The notes beneath the pieces are model-generated. The model saw nothing but the letters and a program-made list of their open reading frames with translations. It did not search any database and was not told the DNA's origin. Positions 42,169 to 53,853 of a stretch of 64,000 bases of DNA are shown here, one piece after another. The position numbers and the translations under genes were made by a program. Each line of letters starts with the position of its first letter. Position 1 is the stretch's first letter. The stretch is from Coccinella septempunctata. Taxonomy: Eukaryota; Arthropoda; Insecta; Coleoptera; Coccinellidae. The DNA lies in the NCBI RefSeq assembly GCF_907165205.1, contig NC_058196.1, positions 10,892,501-10,956,500 of the forward strand. The letters are read 5' to 3'.

Positions 42169-43992
42169 GATAAGGTATATGATAACGGCCAAGATGTTGT
42201 TAATGCGTTCGGTGAATATTTCGCAGGTGTTTTTGATGATCCCAATAAACCGATCATCTATAAAAATAACAGAAACACGACTAATTTCGATAACATCAAC
42301 ATTGATTTTATTCGGAGGGAGGTTATATTGAAAAAGATTAGAGAGCTAAAACTCGATAAGGGACCTGGACCGGATTCAATTCATCCTGTATTTATAAAAT
42401 CTTGTGCCAATTTTCTAGACTTGCCGCTGCAGATGATTTTCAATCAGTCTATTCTCACCGGAATTTTTCCCAGTAAATGGAAAATTGCTAAAATTACTCC
42501 TGTTCATAAAGGTGGTAAAACAGATATTGTGTCCAATTACCGACCGGTCTCTGTTCTGAGTCATTTTGGGAAAATATTTGAGTCAATCATAGCAGACTTT
42601 CTTTTTCGATCACTAGGAGGGAAGCTCAACGTGAAGCAGCATGGATTTTTTAAGGGAAGGTCAGTTCTTACTAACTTGGCCACATATGTTGATTTCATCT
42701 CAAAAAATCTGGATCAGGGTACTCAGGTGGATGCTGTGTATACGGACTTCGCCAAGGCCTTCGATAAGGTTCATCACAGAACATTGTTAGGCATATTAGC
42801 AGATTTTGGGGTTTCAGGGAATCTATTGCTGTGGATTGAATCTTACTTGTCGGATAGATGTCAGTATGTTGTAGTGGACGCATTCTCGTCCACAGTTCAC
42901 GAGGTCACATCAGGAGTGGTACAAGGATCGCATTTGGGTCCACTTCTTTTTAATGTTTTTATCGATGATGTGTCAACTTGTTTTTTTCATGTTTATTTCG
43001 AAATCTATGCTGACGATCTCAAAATGTATAGGTCGATTGTAAGTTTGGATGATGTCACTGGATTTCGAGAGGATCTTGACAGGTTTTCTGTATTCTGCTC
43101 CAAACGATATTCAACACTCAATATTGGGAAATGTAAGCATATAAGATTTACTAAAAATACTAACGTTATGGTATTTCCCCTACACATTGATGGAGTAGTT
43201 GTGGAGGAGGTGAGATGTGTGAGGGACCTCGGAGTGTTTCTTGATCCGAAGCTGTCATTCGAATTTCACAAAGACAGTGTAGTCTCTAAGAGTTTTGAGA
43301 TGCAAAGTTTTGTTTTGAGGATTTATAAGGCCTTCAAAAATGTGGAAACAGTTAAGACTCTATAATTCAGCTACGTACGTAGCAATTTGGAATATGTAAC
43401 ACCGATTTGGAGTCCCTTCTTTCATAAATACATCGATAAATTGGAAAAAGTACAAAGTAAATTCACAAAAAGTTTGCTTTACCGTTATGGTAGTAGACAA
43501 GACTACGCTTATGAATATAGACTTCAATTGTATAAAATGATGAGCCTGGAAAATAGAAGAGTAATGTTCGATCAAATATTTTTGTATTGTATTGTGAATG
43601 ATTGGTATGCTTTCCCGTTGATAGAGAATATTCATTTTAATGCACGCTCTTTCAGTGGTCGTCGAAGACACTTATTTTTTGTACAACAGGCTAGGACCTC
43701 TCTTTATTATAACTCCATTTATTTGAGAATAACTCGTTTTTACAATTGGCATGTTGGCGAAATTGATTTGTTTAATTCGTCCTTGTACGAATTCAAGCGG
43801 AGACTGATGCAGTATTTGTCAAAATATTGAAATTGGGTAGTTAATTTTTTATATATGGTGCTAGTATAGATCTTCATTTCATATTTATATTACCATGTTT
43901 CACGATATTGTTGATTTTATGATTTTATTTGTAGTGTTATTGGGTTTATCCTGTTGGGGTTCCAGTTATGTAAATAAATAAAATAAATAAAT
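42169..43992 (+). mobile_element. CR1-group element, second copy, 5-prime truncated, in R4 copy B
   Basis: Same family as 3927-8330 in the opposite orientation: starts AGATAAGGTATATGATAACG inside ORF2 and ends with the same ...CCAGTTATGTAAATAAATA tail at about 43970-43990. AATAT occurs on both sides (42164-42168 and 43990-43994), a likely 5-bp target duplication, though the A-rich tail makes its edge ambiguous. The R4 frame is continuous across the site once the insertion is ignored. Confidence 0.85.
42170..43830 (+). pseudogene. CR1-group ORF2 reverse transcriptase, second copy
   Basis: One frame from KVYDNGQDVVNAF to a stop after RRLMQYLSKY, with a single nonsense at 43363-43365 (TAA where the other copy has Tyr). 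It contains NYRPVSVLSHFGKIFE, FAKAFDKVHH, VVQGSHLGPLLFNVF and FEIYADDLKMY. The endonuclease is missing. The ORF-start Met at 41998 is in the flanking R4 sequence and is not meaningful. Very similar to the copy at 4129-7005. Confidence 0.9.
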
Positions 43993-44334
43993 ATGAGGTC
44001 TGGTCTATTGTGGGTTATTTTCCAGTCTGTGAGAACCGTGGGATCCCAGTATAGCTTGTGATGTTCATTTTCCAATACAGCATCCGCATGGTAATTGTAA
44101 TAAGGAACCTTTTTCGAACTTAGAAGTTGGTGTTTTAGTGCCAATTCTTGGTGAAGAATCTTGGCAACGGCATCATGTCTATTTTTGTACTCCGTGCCCG
44201 CGAACTTCTGACATCCCCCGGTGATGTGCTGCATAGTTTCATGTGTCGCACAGCCATAATGACAGCTATCATCCGCCACTCAGGCATCCTTGGCGATATG
44301 TTTCAACATAAATTATTATTATTATTTTTAATAT

Positions 44335-44450
44335 TAATACAGAAACTGTGCAGTCACTGTACATCGAAAACTGCATTTTTCAATGCAGAATTATCTATAC
44401 AGAAACTGTGCAGTCACTGTATATCGAAAACTGCATTTTTAAAATGCAGT
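44335..44450 (+). repeat. ACTGTGCAGT...ACTGCATTTT repeat between two R4 copies
   Basis: Two ~60-bp units (ACAGAAACTGTGCAGTCACT, TATCGAAAACTGCATTTTT) nearly identical to each other and similar to 40550-40920. They sit exactly where R4 copy A stops and R4 copy B begins. Confidence 0.7.
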
Positions 44451-47400
44451 TATGTCGTCCCAAGTACCTAGTGAAAGCAAGTGGTGTACAGCTACCTGAC
44501 AGATGTTGTACTGTTTCTTCATTTCGTTTCAGACTCTACACTTCGTATTTTCGACCTGTTGTTTCATGATGAACTTTGAATAATTCCTGGTTGGGATAAC
44601 CTGGTCTTGAATGGCCAGTAGCGCTTCTTCAGTGTTTGCGTGAAGGTATCCAGCAGTGAGGTAAGTATGAGACAATATTTTGTCTACCTCTGCCTGTTTC
44701 ATGCTGGCGTGAAATCTCCCGTGCAGTACTTTGTTTCGCCATCTTTCTTTCATCTTCTCTTCTCATGAAGACTTCTATTTCAGGTTCTGGGTCGGCTAAA
44801 TTGATAGCAGTATATTTTTTATCCCAAACCACCATTCTTTGATGGAGCGTTGAATTGCTGGAGAGAAAATAGTTTCTCAGGGATTTAATTTCTTTTTCTG
44901 TTGCAGCTTCCAGGCTGAATAGCTCACGACCTCCTTCCGCCCGGTGAAGATATAGCCGTTCGATTGCTGAATTGGGATGTAATATGCCATGCTTTGTAAA
45001 ACTGACCCGAACCCATTGATCTAATCTCCGCAGCGCGGTAACCGACCAGGTAAGTATTCCGGAAGTGTAAGTTAGGACCGGTAGTGCCCACATATCAATA
45101 GCACTGATCTTGTTTTTAGCATTTAGCTCCGTTTTGAGTATTTTGTTGACCCGGCGTTTAAACTTCTCTTCGCCAACATCCATGCTGCGCTTCTGTCTGA
45201 TCTCGAAAGACTGATGAATCCCCAAGTGTTTGTAGGTTTTCACCAGACCAAGTGCACGTATCTTCGTGCCATCCATCAGTTCCAGATCACCCTCCTCCGC
45301 CATTTTCCCTCTCCTCACGTGAACAACCGAGCATTTATCGAGGCCAAATTTCATGTTTATATCGGAGCTGAAATTTCTCACTAATTCAAGTTCGCCGTGC
45401 AGCTGAGCAGTTCCTTTAGCGTAGAGCTTCAAATCGTCAACTTAAAACAGGTGAGTGAGTTTGGCGTGATCGTCTAATCTGTAACCATAATTGCTCCGAT
45501 TGAGTATGTTGCTCAGCGGGTTCAACGCAAGGCAAAACCACTCCGTACTCCAGTTGTCCCCCTGGAAGTTACCCCATCTTATACTGATTTCTTTCGATCG
45601 GTATGACTTTGATGTTCCTATTTTGACCGATAATGTGGTGCACCAGGTGCTCATAAGATGCTTCCAGAGTAGTATTATATCTGAAATGATTTTATATATG
45701 CGGAGTATTTCAACAAGCCAAGAGTGCGGCACGGAGTCATAAGCTTTTTCGTAGTCTATCCAGCACATTGGAATATTTTTGCGTCTTCTCCTTGCCTGTG
45801 TTGTAACGACATTATCAATTACAAGTAGCTCTTTTCACCCTCTGGCTTTCTTCTTGCAGCCATTCTGCTCCCAGTCCAGGATCTTGTTATTTGGGAAATG
45901 AGTACTTATTTTGAAACCAATTACGGAGGTTAGGATTTTGTACGCAGATGATAGGCACGTGATAGGCCTATAATTTTGTGGTTTAGTAAGATCGCCTTTC
46001 TTGGGTAGCATGTGGGTTATTCCTCTTGTAAAATATTTCGGTACTTTTTCAGGATTTTTGATGACTTCCTGCATATGTAGTGCCAGTCGGTTATGAGCTG
46101 TTGTGAATGCCTTCCACCAGTAATTGCTGATTCGGTTTACTCCAGGGGCAGTCCAGTTTTTAAGGCGTTTGACTGTCTTGGCAATGTCTCCCCTTGTAAT
46201 GACTACACTTGGCATCTGCGTTTTATTCTCAACATTTTCTCTTTCAGTGTTTATTCAACTGGCTTGGGTATTGTGTTGTTCCTCCTGAGACCAGATGCTC
46301 GCCCAGAATTCTGTCATTTAGTGTTCCGGTGGTGGTTGTTTTGATGTTTCTGTGTCGCCCCCGATACCGCGGTAGAATAGTCTCTGGTTCGTGAAGAAAA
46401 GTTTATTTTGTTGGAATCTTAGCGTCCGCTTGTGATATCTACGGAGTCGGCTGCCAAGGGTTGCATTTTTTTTGTTTTTGATTTCAACATGCTTCTTGAG
46501 GTCTTGTTTATGTAGAGTCTCTGAAATTCTGATCTTGGCTTTTTTAGCGTATGTTTTCACCTTCCTTTCCGTCTTTTTGCTGACTTTTCCACCACTCGAG
46601 TAGTTTCCAAGTAGGCCGATTTCTCTTTTGAAATTTGTTATTCTGTGTTCAAGTCTTTTTTTCCATGGAGGTTTAGGTTCGATCTTTTTGGGTTCCGTAT
46701 GTGTATCTTTACAGAAAATGTTGCTGACTAGTGTAGCTGCGCAGTATATTCTGTGACAAAGGTCTGCTAGATCTTCAGAGCGTTCGAATTCTGTTGCCAG
46801 TGTACTGTTAACTAGTTTTACAGTGTTTTTCGCTTCCTTAAACATTTTTATTCTGGGTATCATAGGTCTTGCGTCCATTGCCATTCCTCTATACTGAAGA
46901 TCCAGCTGTCGGAACGCTGCCTGTATTTCCTCGTTCAGTTCTGGCTGCTCATTGTTTTGTGGAGTTTCTGAGTGTAGAGCGCTGTTTCTAGAATTTATTG
47001 ACCATCGAATTGCCGTCAATCTTCCGGGATTGCTGTTTCGAACATAATTTGATTTTATTTCCTCTGATTCATCTGGTGAAATCAGTTTTCTTTGTTTGAT
47101 GTTATTAATCTGAGCTGCTAGGTGTTGTGGTTTGAAGTTCATAGGAGGATACTTTTCTCTCCACTGTTCCTGAAGTCTGTCTCTGTATGTGTCTCTTTTA
47201 TTCACTCCCTCAGTAACTTGGAAGTAAGCATTCATGAGAAATAGGTTCATTTTGCTTGACCAATGCTGCCTTCCCCTTCTACGAGTAAGTGCAGGGTCTC
47301 CTTGTTGTTTAGCACCAAAGCCTTCACTCTGGTTGTCGCCGTTAGGGTTGCCAGGCCTTGTGGTTCCGTTTCGCGGGAGGTGCCACTTGCTTCACGTTCA

Positions 47401-47520
47401 TCCGCTAAGGGCTGATCCAATCTTCCCCAAGTGCAGTCCCATCACTGGGGGCGTGTTCCGAAGCTTCATCTGAGTTTATGAGAGCGATTCATCCATCTCA
47501 ATGTGTGGGTTGCTAACTCA
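44451..47520 (-). pseudogene. R4/Dong-clade pol, copy A (N-terminus through zinc knuckle)
   Basis: On the minus strand an N-terminal region in two frames (SDEASEHAPSD and DEREASGTSRETEP, 47515-47250), then one frame from MNLFLMNAYFQVTEG with stops at 46318, about 46248, 45835 and 45442. Reverse transcriptase: NWTAPGVNRISNYWWKAF, PKKGDLTKPQNYRPITCL, CWIDYEKAYDSVPHSW and VDDLKLYAKG (catalytic VDD after a stop). The frame shifts near 44770; KERWRNKVLHGRF, DKILSHTYLTAGYL and VENTKCRV lead to the CCHC region, which ends at HLSGSCTPLAFTRYLGRH. The zinc region is then repeated in copy B, so these are two different insertions. Confidence 0.82.
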
Positions 47521-48055
47521 CACATTGGCGACTCGGGTACGCGGGGACGTCTCTCCCTGATGATACAAGTATCACCCTACGTTAATATATATATAGGTAT
47601 GTAAATTGTCAAGTTTGGGGACATTTTTAAGGTAACATTTTTTTTGTATACATTACTATACATTCGTACATATGACCTATTGGACCGGAGAAAACCAGAA
47701 AAAAACTTTTTTTTCAAGTTTGGGGTCATCCTTATATTTAATTTTTTTTCTGATATTGTGGTATACATATGTGTTATTCCGTGATTGGAGTCAGAAAAAT
47801 CAAAAAAAAATGAAAAATCAATCGTTATTGAATACGTTTGTTTTCAATATTTGCTTAAATTCTGTTGATTCATTATTTCAGGATCTTCACGGTCCGTTTG
47901 CACAAAGTGTTCAATTCACTCGTGTAATTATATGTGTTCAATTTATTCAAATGGAAATTTCATAGATTTTTTTCGTGTCTGAAAACACTCAGGTGAGTAA
48001 TAAACAGACTCTATTGAGTCTGATTGTATGGCTATTGCATATATACAGGTTGAAT

Positions 48056-50511
48056 GTATGTTATGAATTTTCATTGAACTGATTTAATCCAAGAATGATA
48101 TGGAATAGTCATTTCAATTATTACTGAAAAAAAAAATAACTGAACATATTTTCAGAGAAGTTTCTAATGGAATCAATGAATCTGTGAAAATTATATAAAG
48201 CATCAAAAAGTTTAGACGCAGAATATTCAAAATATCACATGATATTTCATTTCACCGAATTACTCAAAATACAAGATGATAGTTGGTCAGTGGGCGTACC
48301 TACTGAGTAAAGAACAGTAAATCCCGGATAGCATGCTTGCCACAGGATTACAGCACTTCAACTTATCTATCTACTATGACTGAAATCTATGGCAGAAATA
48401 TTGATTAAGATCATTTCAATTCGTGAGAATTTGAATATTCGAACCGACAAACTGGTAATTATATGCAGCAAGTTAAATGAATATTTCAGTAGTTCATAGC
48501 TGAAAAAAGTCCATATTACAAATGCTGCATCTATAAAAATAGATTGAAAGAGAAGGAAACCAACATCTGTAATATCAACATACAATGAATTCACAATAAT
48601 CTATTCAAGTTAAGAAGTTATATCGTTTCTTCAAATTACAATATAACTCAAACTTACAAACTGACCTGTCAAGTAAATTGAAAAACATGAATTGAACAAT
48701 GAAATCACAGTATCAATAAGTCAAATCATAAACACTAATAAAAGAAAACTTCTAATAGTAATATCAATTTGATGCTGATTGATTGGTATTTTTCATCCTT
48801 CAGTAGAAATAGAAGACTGCGGCAAAACGGAAGCAAATAAACCGGGTTCTCGATAGAGCTTCCCGCTGCGATTCCTAATAATTTCTAAAAAGTTCCTGTC
48901 AAGAAAACCTCCCGTCGGGCTAATTATGGGAAATTGAAATATCAAATTATTCAATAAAATTTACTGCAGACAATCGTTATGTTGTTGAAATACTGTATTT
49001 TCACAGGTAACAATATTTTTATTGTTACCATAACAAAAAGTTTTCAAAACATCACGATTTTCATAAGTAGGTATGAATATGTTATAAATATAGGAAGATC
49101 GAAGGGCCGCCACTGCCACCCGATATAAATCAATTCATGTTACACGGAATATATCAAATGAGTCGATAAAATTCGTTGTAACCTTTTTTTCCATCGTTGA
49201 GGAACACTTGGAATATTACTGACCCCAAACTTACCATACCATAACAAAAAGGTTCCAAACTTTACTATTTTCATGAGTATAAATGATGTATGTTATGAAT
49301 TTTCTTTGAACTGATTTGAACCAAGAACGATATGAAATAGTCGTTTCAATTATTACTGAAAAAAAATAACAGAACATATTTTTAAGAGAATTTTCTAATG
49401 GAATCAATGAATCTGTGAAAATTATATAAAGTATCAAAAAGTTTAGACGCAGAATATTCGAAATATCACATGATATTTCATTTCGCCGAATTACTCAAAA
49501 TACAAGATGATAGTTGGTCAGTGGGCGTATCTTATCTACCGAGTAAAGAACAGTAAATCCCGGATAGCATGCTTGCCACCGGATTACAGCACTTCAACTC
49601 ATCTATCTACTATGACTGAAATCTATGGCAGAAATATTGATTAAGATCATTTCAATTCGTGAGAATTTGAATATTCGAACCGACAAACTGGTTATTATAT
49701 GCAACAAGTTGAATGAATATTTCAGTAGTTCATTGCTGAAAGAAGTCCATAGTACAAATGCTGCATCTATAAAAAAGATTGAAAGGGAAAGAAACCAACA
49801 TCTATAATATCCACACACAATGAGTCCACAATAATCTATTCAAGTTAAGAAGTTATATCGTTTCTTCAAATTTCAATATAGTTCATACTTAGAAACTGAC
49901 CTGTCAAGTATATTGAAAACCATGAATCGAACAATGAAATCACAGTATCAATATGTCAAATCATGAACACTAATAATAAAAAATTTCTAATAATAATATC
50001 AATTCGATGCTGATTGATTAATATTTTTCATCCTTCAGTAGTAATCGAAAACTGCAGCAAAACGAAAGCAAATAAACCGGGTTCTCGATAGAGCTTCCCG
50101 CTGCGATACCTAATAATTTCCAAAAAGTTCCGACCTTCAGTCGGGCTAATTATGGGAAACTGAAATAACGAATTATTTAATAAAATTTACTGCAGCCAAT
50201 CGTTCTGTTGTTAAAATACTGTATTTTTTCAGGTAACAATATTTTTATTGTTACCATAACAAAAAGTTTTCAAAACATTACGATTCTCATAAGTAGGTAT
50301 GAATATGTTATAAATATAGGAAGATTGAAGGGCCGCTACTGCCTCCCGATATAAATTAATTCATGTTGGACGGAATATATCAAATGAGTCGATAAAATTC
50401 GTTGTAACCTCTTTTTTCATCGTTGAGGAACACTTGGAATATTACTGAGCCCAAACTTACCATACCATAACAAAAAGGTTCCAAACTTCACGATTTTCAT
50501 GAGTATAAATA
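48056..50511 (+). repeat. Tandem duplication, 1232-bp unit, two copies
   Basis: GTATGTTATGAATTTTC begins copies at 48056 and 49288. They remain aligned through CCCGGATAGCATGCTTGCCA, ATAAACCGGGTTCTCGATAG and GAGTATAAAT at the end (49283; 50510). Copies differ by scattered substitutions and small indels, so the duplication is not very recent. Each unit ends with the CCATAACAAAAAGGTTCC motif. Confidence 0.85.
49625..49807 (+). CDS. Unrecognised 60-residue open frame in the tandem repeat
   Basis: MAEILIKIISIRENLNIRTD, then KLVIICNKLNEYFSSSLLKE and a charged tail. It has a well-formed amphipathic helical look and unusual persistence: the first copy of the repeat has the same frame (from 48389) with a stop in place of the Leu of SSSLLK (48497-48499). 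No family recognised; it may be a relic of an ORF1 or a chance frame. Confidence 0.2.
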   Translation: MAEILIKIISIRENLNIRTDKLVIICNKLNEYFSSSLLKEVHSTNAASIKKIERERNQHL

Positions 50512-50539
50512 TCTAATGTGAAGATCATGGACGTTAGAT

Positions 50540-50925
50540 ATAAATTTTTTATATTCAACTGCTTATAGGCAGGAAGTCCAAATTGAACCTTCGAAATAAA
50601 TTACTCATTTACAAGGCAATCATCAAGCCAATATGGACGTACGGCATCCAATTCTGGGGTTGCGTTAAAACCATCAAATATTAAAATCATCCAAAGACTC
50701 CAATCTAAAATACTACGTTCAGTGGTTGATGCCCCTTGGTATATCTCTAACCACACCATCCATGAGGATTTAAGAGTCCCATATGTCACAGAAATAGAAA
50801 AATACTCGGGAAAATATCATAAGAAGCTAGAAGGACATGCCAACTAACTGATCGACCAACTGACAGAAGATCCGTTCAACTCACGGAGGTTGAAAAGAAC
50901 CTGACCTAACCTAACTGGATAATCT
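50540..50925 (+). pseudogene. Jockey-clade reverse transcriptase C-terminus
   Basis: LLIYKAIIKPIWTYGIQFWG, then across one frameshift near 50660 IKIIQRLQSKILRSVVDAPW, YISNHTIHEDLRVPYVTEIE and KYHKKLEGHAN. This is the highly conserved tail of Jockey-clade pols (YKAIxKPIWTYGIQLWG...NAPWYVSN). A stop follows in VTEIE...; the 3-prime UTR would run to about 50930. Not of the same family as 27980-28797. Confidence 0.82.
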
Positions 50926-51823
50926 TAACTATGAATTGATGTTCAATACTATCTCTTAGTCTCTACATACAACACATTTACTTAATACTTTTGAAAGTAG
51001 ATTGTAAATCCCTATAAATTCAATAAAAAAAAATAATTATATGGACATAATTCAATAAAACTCATTGAATCCACCAGTTCTATTGTTGAGATACCTATTC
51101 TGAAGATAATATTGTCCTCATGATCATCATACTATAACATAAAGCATAAAGGTTCCAAACTTCACGAGGGGCATACGTATATAACATTAACAACGATATA
51201 TTTTAACTGACAGAATCATTGAAATTTTCTACTTCTCCTCCACCGGTTAGAAAAGTGTTGCTACGTGAAGATCTCAGCCGAATTAGCCATTTTTTTCATT
51301 AATTACGTGTTCCAAACGATTTGAATATAAATCCAATCCATATGGTGCGATATCCATCCATCTAAAGCGATCAGGAGTTTTTGATGACAATTATTGACTC
51401 AATATGTATTACCAGATTGCGGAAAGGATGTAGAAGAGTTGTGAGAGAAAACTTCTGAAATCAGAATTTCCGTACTTAACTGAATACAGACAAAGTATTT
51501 CCCCCTTTTCATGAACTGACCCCGAACTGAACAAATTTCGGATATACAAGCTCATCAACTCCCGAAAATTCTAGAATATTCTTCCCCGGTCGCTGCTGTC
51601 TAAGAAATTAACGAATGAAATATATCCACATAGCAACAGCCGTAGGAATTCCCTGATGACGAAATTCGCTAACTTTTACCTATTCAAAATATCCTAATAT
51701 TGAGCAGGAAATCTTCTATAACAATGATATGAAACTCAAATGAGACTTTGAAACTCAATAGCAAGAAAGGAATATTTCGTACTTTTGATATTCCTATAGA
51801 CGCAAAACTTCGGTGGGTATATA
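50926..51823. other. Non-coding
   Basis: AT-rich sequence with one more partial copy of the CATAAAGGTTCCAAACTTCA motif at 51145-51165. Otherwise nothing recognised. Confidence 0.4.
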
Positions 51824-53346
51824 CAGGGTGATTTCTGACCAATGACCCGTTGAAAGGGGATAATAGAGGACAATATGAGGAGTAAGGAATGGACACTCAA
51901 TCATATTTTATGCCTACTAGTTTCTTAGATACTGGGTGTTTCCTGAAAATCATTATATTGAAACCCCGACAGTTTCGAAACTGCTGATTTTGATATTTGG
52001 TAAAATTTTATTTTTGAGACAATCAAAAGCAGAAATCAATAAAAAAAACAGGACCGTACAAGATCATGAACTTTTTACAGTCTAGTAGTAAAACATTCCT
52101 TTGTATATGAGTCAAAAAATTTCAATTATCAATTTCGTAGACATGAAAAAATGCTATGGAAATCAATGATAAATCTGAATAGCACAAATTTTCTGTTTAT
52201 AGTAGAGCCATCTGAAAAACAAAATATCTCGATTTTTTTTACAAATCTCGAAATAATCGACTGATTTCAATAATATTTAAAACCATGTTTTCGAAGCAGG
52301 TGTTAAAAAATTATTTCGATATTAAAGACTGCTTTTGTGTCCTAGTTTTGATGATCAGATATCAAAAACACCACTTCGTATGATTCACAGTTTTATCATC
52401 AACATATTCGGAAAAGGAGAAAAAATATTTCTGAAAGAATTATTTCCCATCATTCAGAGTATCCAAATCGGTAGATAAGTGGGGGAAGTCCTAGAAGAAG
52501 GCCAGCACCATCTCCTGATTTTATCCCTCTGGATTATTTTTATAGGGTCATTAGAAAAAATTTATCTATCCGAAAAATATCAATACTAGAGCTGAATTAT
52601 TTCAGAGATTTGATGAAGTATGTGCTGATCTTCGGTATAACCCTCGAATGTTACGAAAATCAGTTTTATAAGTATAAAAAAAAGATGAAAAATGCATGGT
52701 CGTTCAAAGCAGCTTACTGATGAAATTTCATAAATAAGTTATCATATTTCCTATGTGTTCGTTAAAAGTTCAATTCAAATATGAATTGTTCGTCTATGAA
52801 TGAATTTTCCGAAACGTGTGTCTAATCAATTAAAAAAAATGTGCTAATTGAATTCATTGTTGCCGAATCATTTCTTCTCGTCTTCACGAATATGTTAGTT
52901 TCGAATTCATCATTGCTTTCTGTAGCATTTTTTCTTGTCTTCACGAAACTGACAGAAAAAAAGTCTTCGCGTACAGAGTTATGTTTTGATACATGGGCGT
53001 AAAATGTTTATAATAGAGTATGGTCCTTCTTTAGAGAATTTTGGCAAGAAAATTGCAGAAAGTATGCAACTGAACAGTGAATTCTACTGAAAGTACGTAT
53101 GTAACTGTAGAGAATTCACGGAGCATGAATTCACCAGTAATTATCTAGAGAATTTTCGACTGTTGTAAACGGTCTTTAAAGACAAAAATATTCAATAGTT
53201 TGGAAATTTTAGAGGTTTGAATATACTGTGATGGTCAGAAAACACCAAGTATCTCAGAAATTGGATCTTTGAGTGCCCATTTCTGACTCCTCAAATGATT
53301 CCCTATTACCACCTGCCCGATGGGTCATTGGTCAGAAATTACCCTG
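51824..53346 (+). mobile_element. Dead mariner-like DNA transposon, 1523 bp
   Basis: CAGGGTGATTTCTGACCAAT at the left and its inverse ...GGTCAGAAATTACCCTG at the right begin ~125-bp imperfect inverted arms, flanked by TA on both sides (51822-51823 and 53347-53348). The 1.5-kb length, TA duplication and a transposase remnant at 52441-52675 fit Tc1/mariner. The arms are longer than in classic mariners. Confidence 0.82.
52441..52675 (+). pseudogene. Mariner-like transposase C-terminal remnant
   Basis: Readable across two frameshifts: RWIGRGSP-like sequence, then PSPDFIPLDYF, the block (usually WPxRSPDLTPLDFFLWG) holding the third catalytic aspartate of the DDE/D triad, then NINTRAELFQRFDEVCADLR and NPRMLRKSVL. 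The upstream two aspartate blocks could not be read. Lies inside the inverted repeats at 51824-53346. Confidence 0.7.
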
Positions 53347-53853
53347 TATACTTAGATACATTGAATCTTTTCGTATTTTATACAGAGAGGTTAAAAAGAT
53401 TCACCTTCTTTTCCGAAATATTTGTGTCGACTTGAGTCTTTCGATAGTACTGGAAGTGTATATCAAATGAAGTCAAAATTCCTGAAAGGAACTGTTTTTA
53501 ATATTTTTCATAACTAATCCATGAAAAGTGATTGAAAACTTATAAATCGTTCAGATTTTTCAGAAATGAATTTTATAATTCAATGACTGGTTATACAGTA
53601 GGGAAGTGATTGCTCTATATTTTTGGGGACACCTTCGGCGAATGACAAATCTTGTCAAAGGTCTACAACAGAAGGAAAATTTTAGACTCAAGTATATACT
53701 ATAAATGAACCATTTTCGGGTAGAATACATTTCACAAATGAATTTTATTTCTGGACGTAAGACATGAAGTTTATTTTTGAAGAAAAAGAAATTTTTTTTA
53801 CGATGAGGCCTAATTAATATATATCATTGAACTAATGAGTTCAATGAAATATA
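53347..53853. other. Non-coding
   Basis: Nothing recognised between the mariner and the next MITE. Confidence 0.4.

Larger units (their letters stand above)
41646..44290 (-). pseudogene. R4/Dong-clade pol, copy B (C-terminal part), split by a CR1-group insertion
   Basis: Minus strand: CHYGCATHETMQHITGGC is the CCHC zinc knuckle, followed by GTEYKNRHDAVAKIL, YWDPTVLTDWKITHNRPDLI (the PD of the restriction-like endonuclease), interrupted at 43992-42169. After the insertion LLNKDEDRALFIDVAIPNN continues (endonuclease D), then KYRDLEEQTRGQWK and ISSTGLIPKKLLENL. This endonuclease type (not AP-like) is diagnostic of R2/R4-group elements. The 3-prime UTR ends at about 41646. 5-prime-truncated near 44290 beside an ATT run. 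Dead. Confidence 0.82.
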
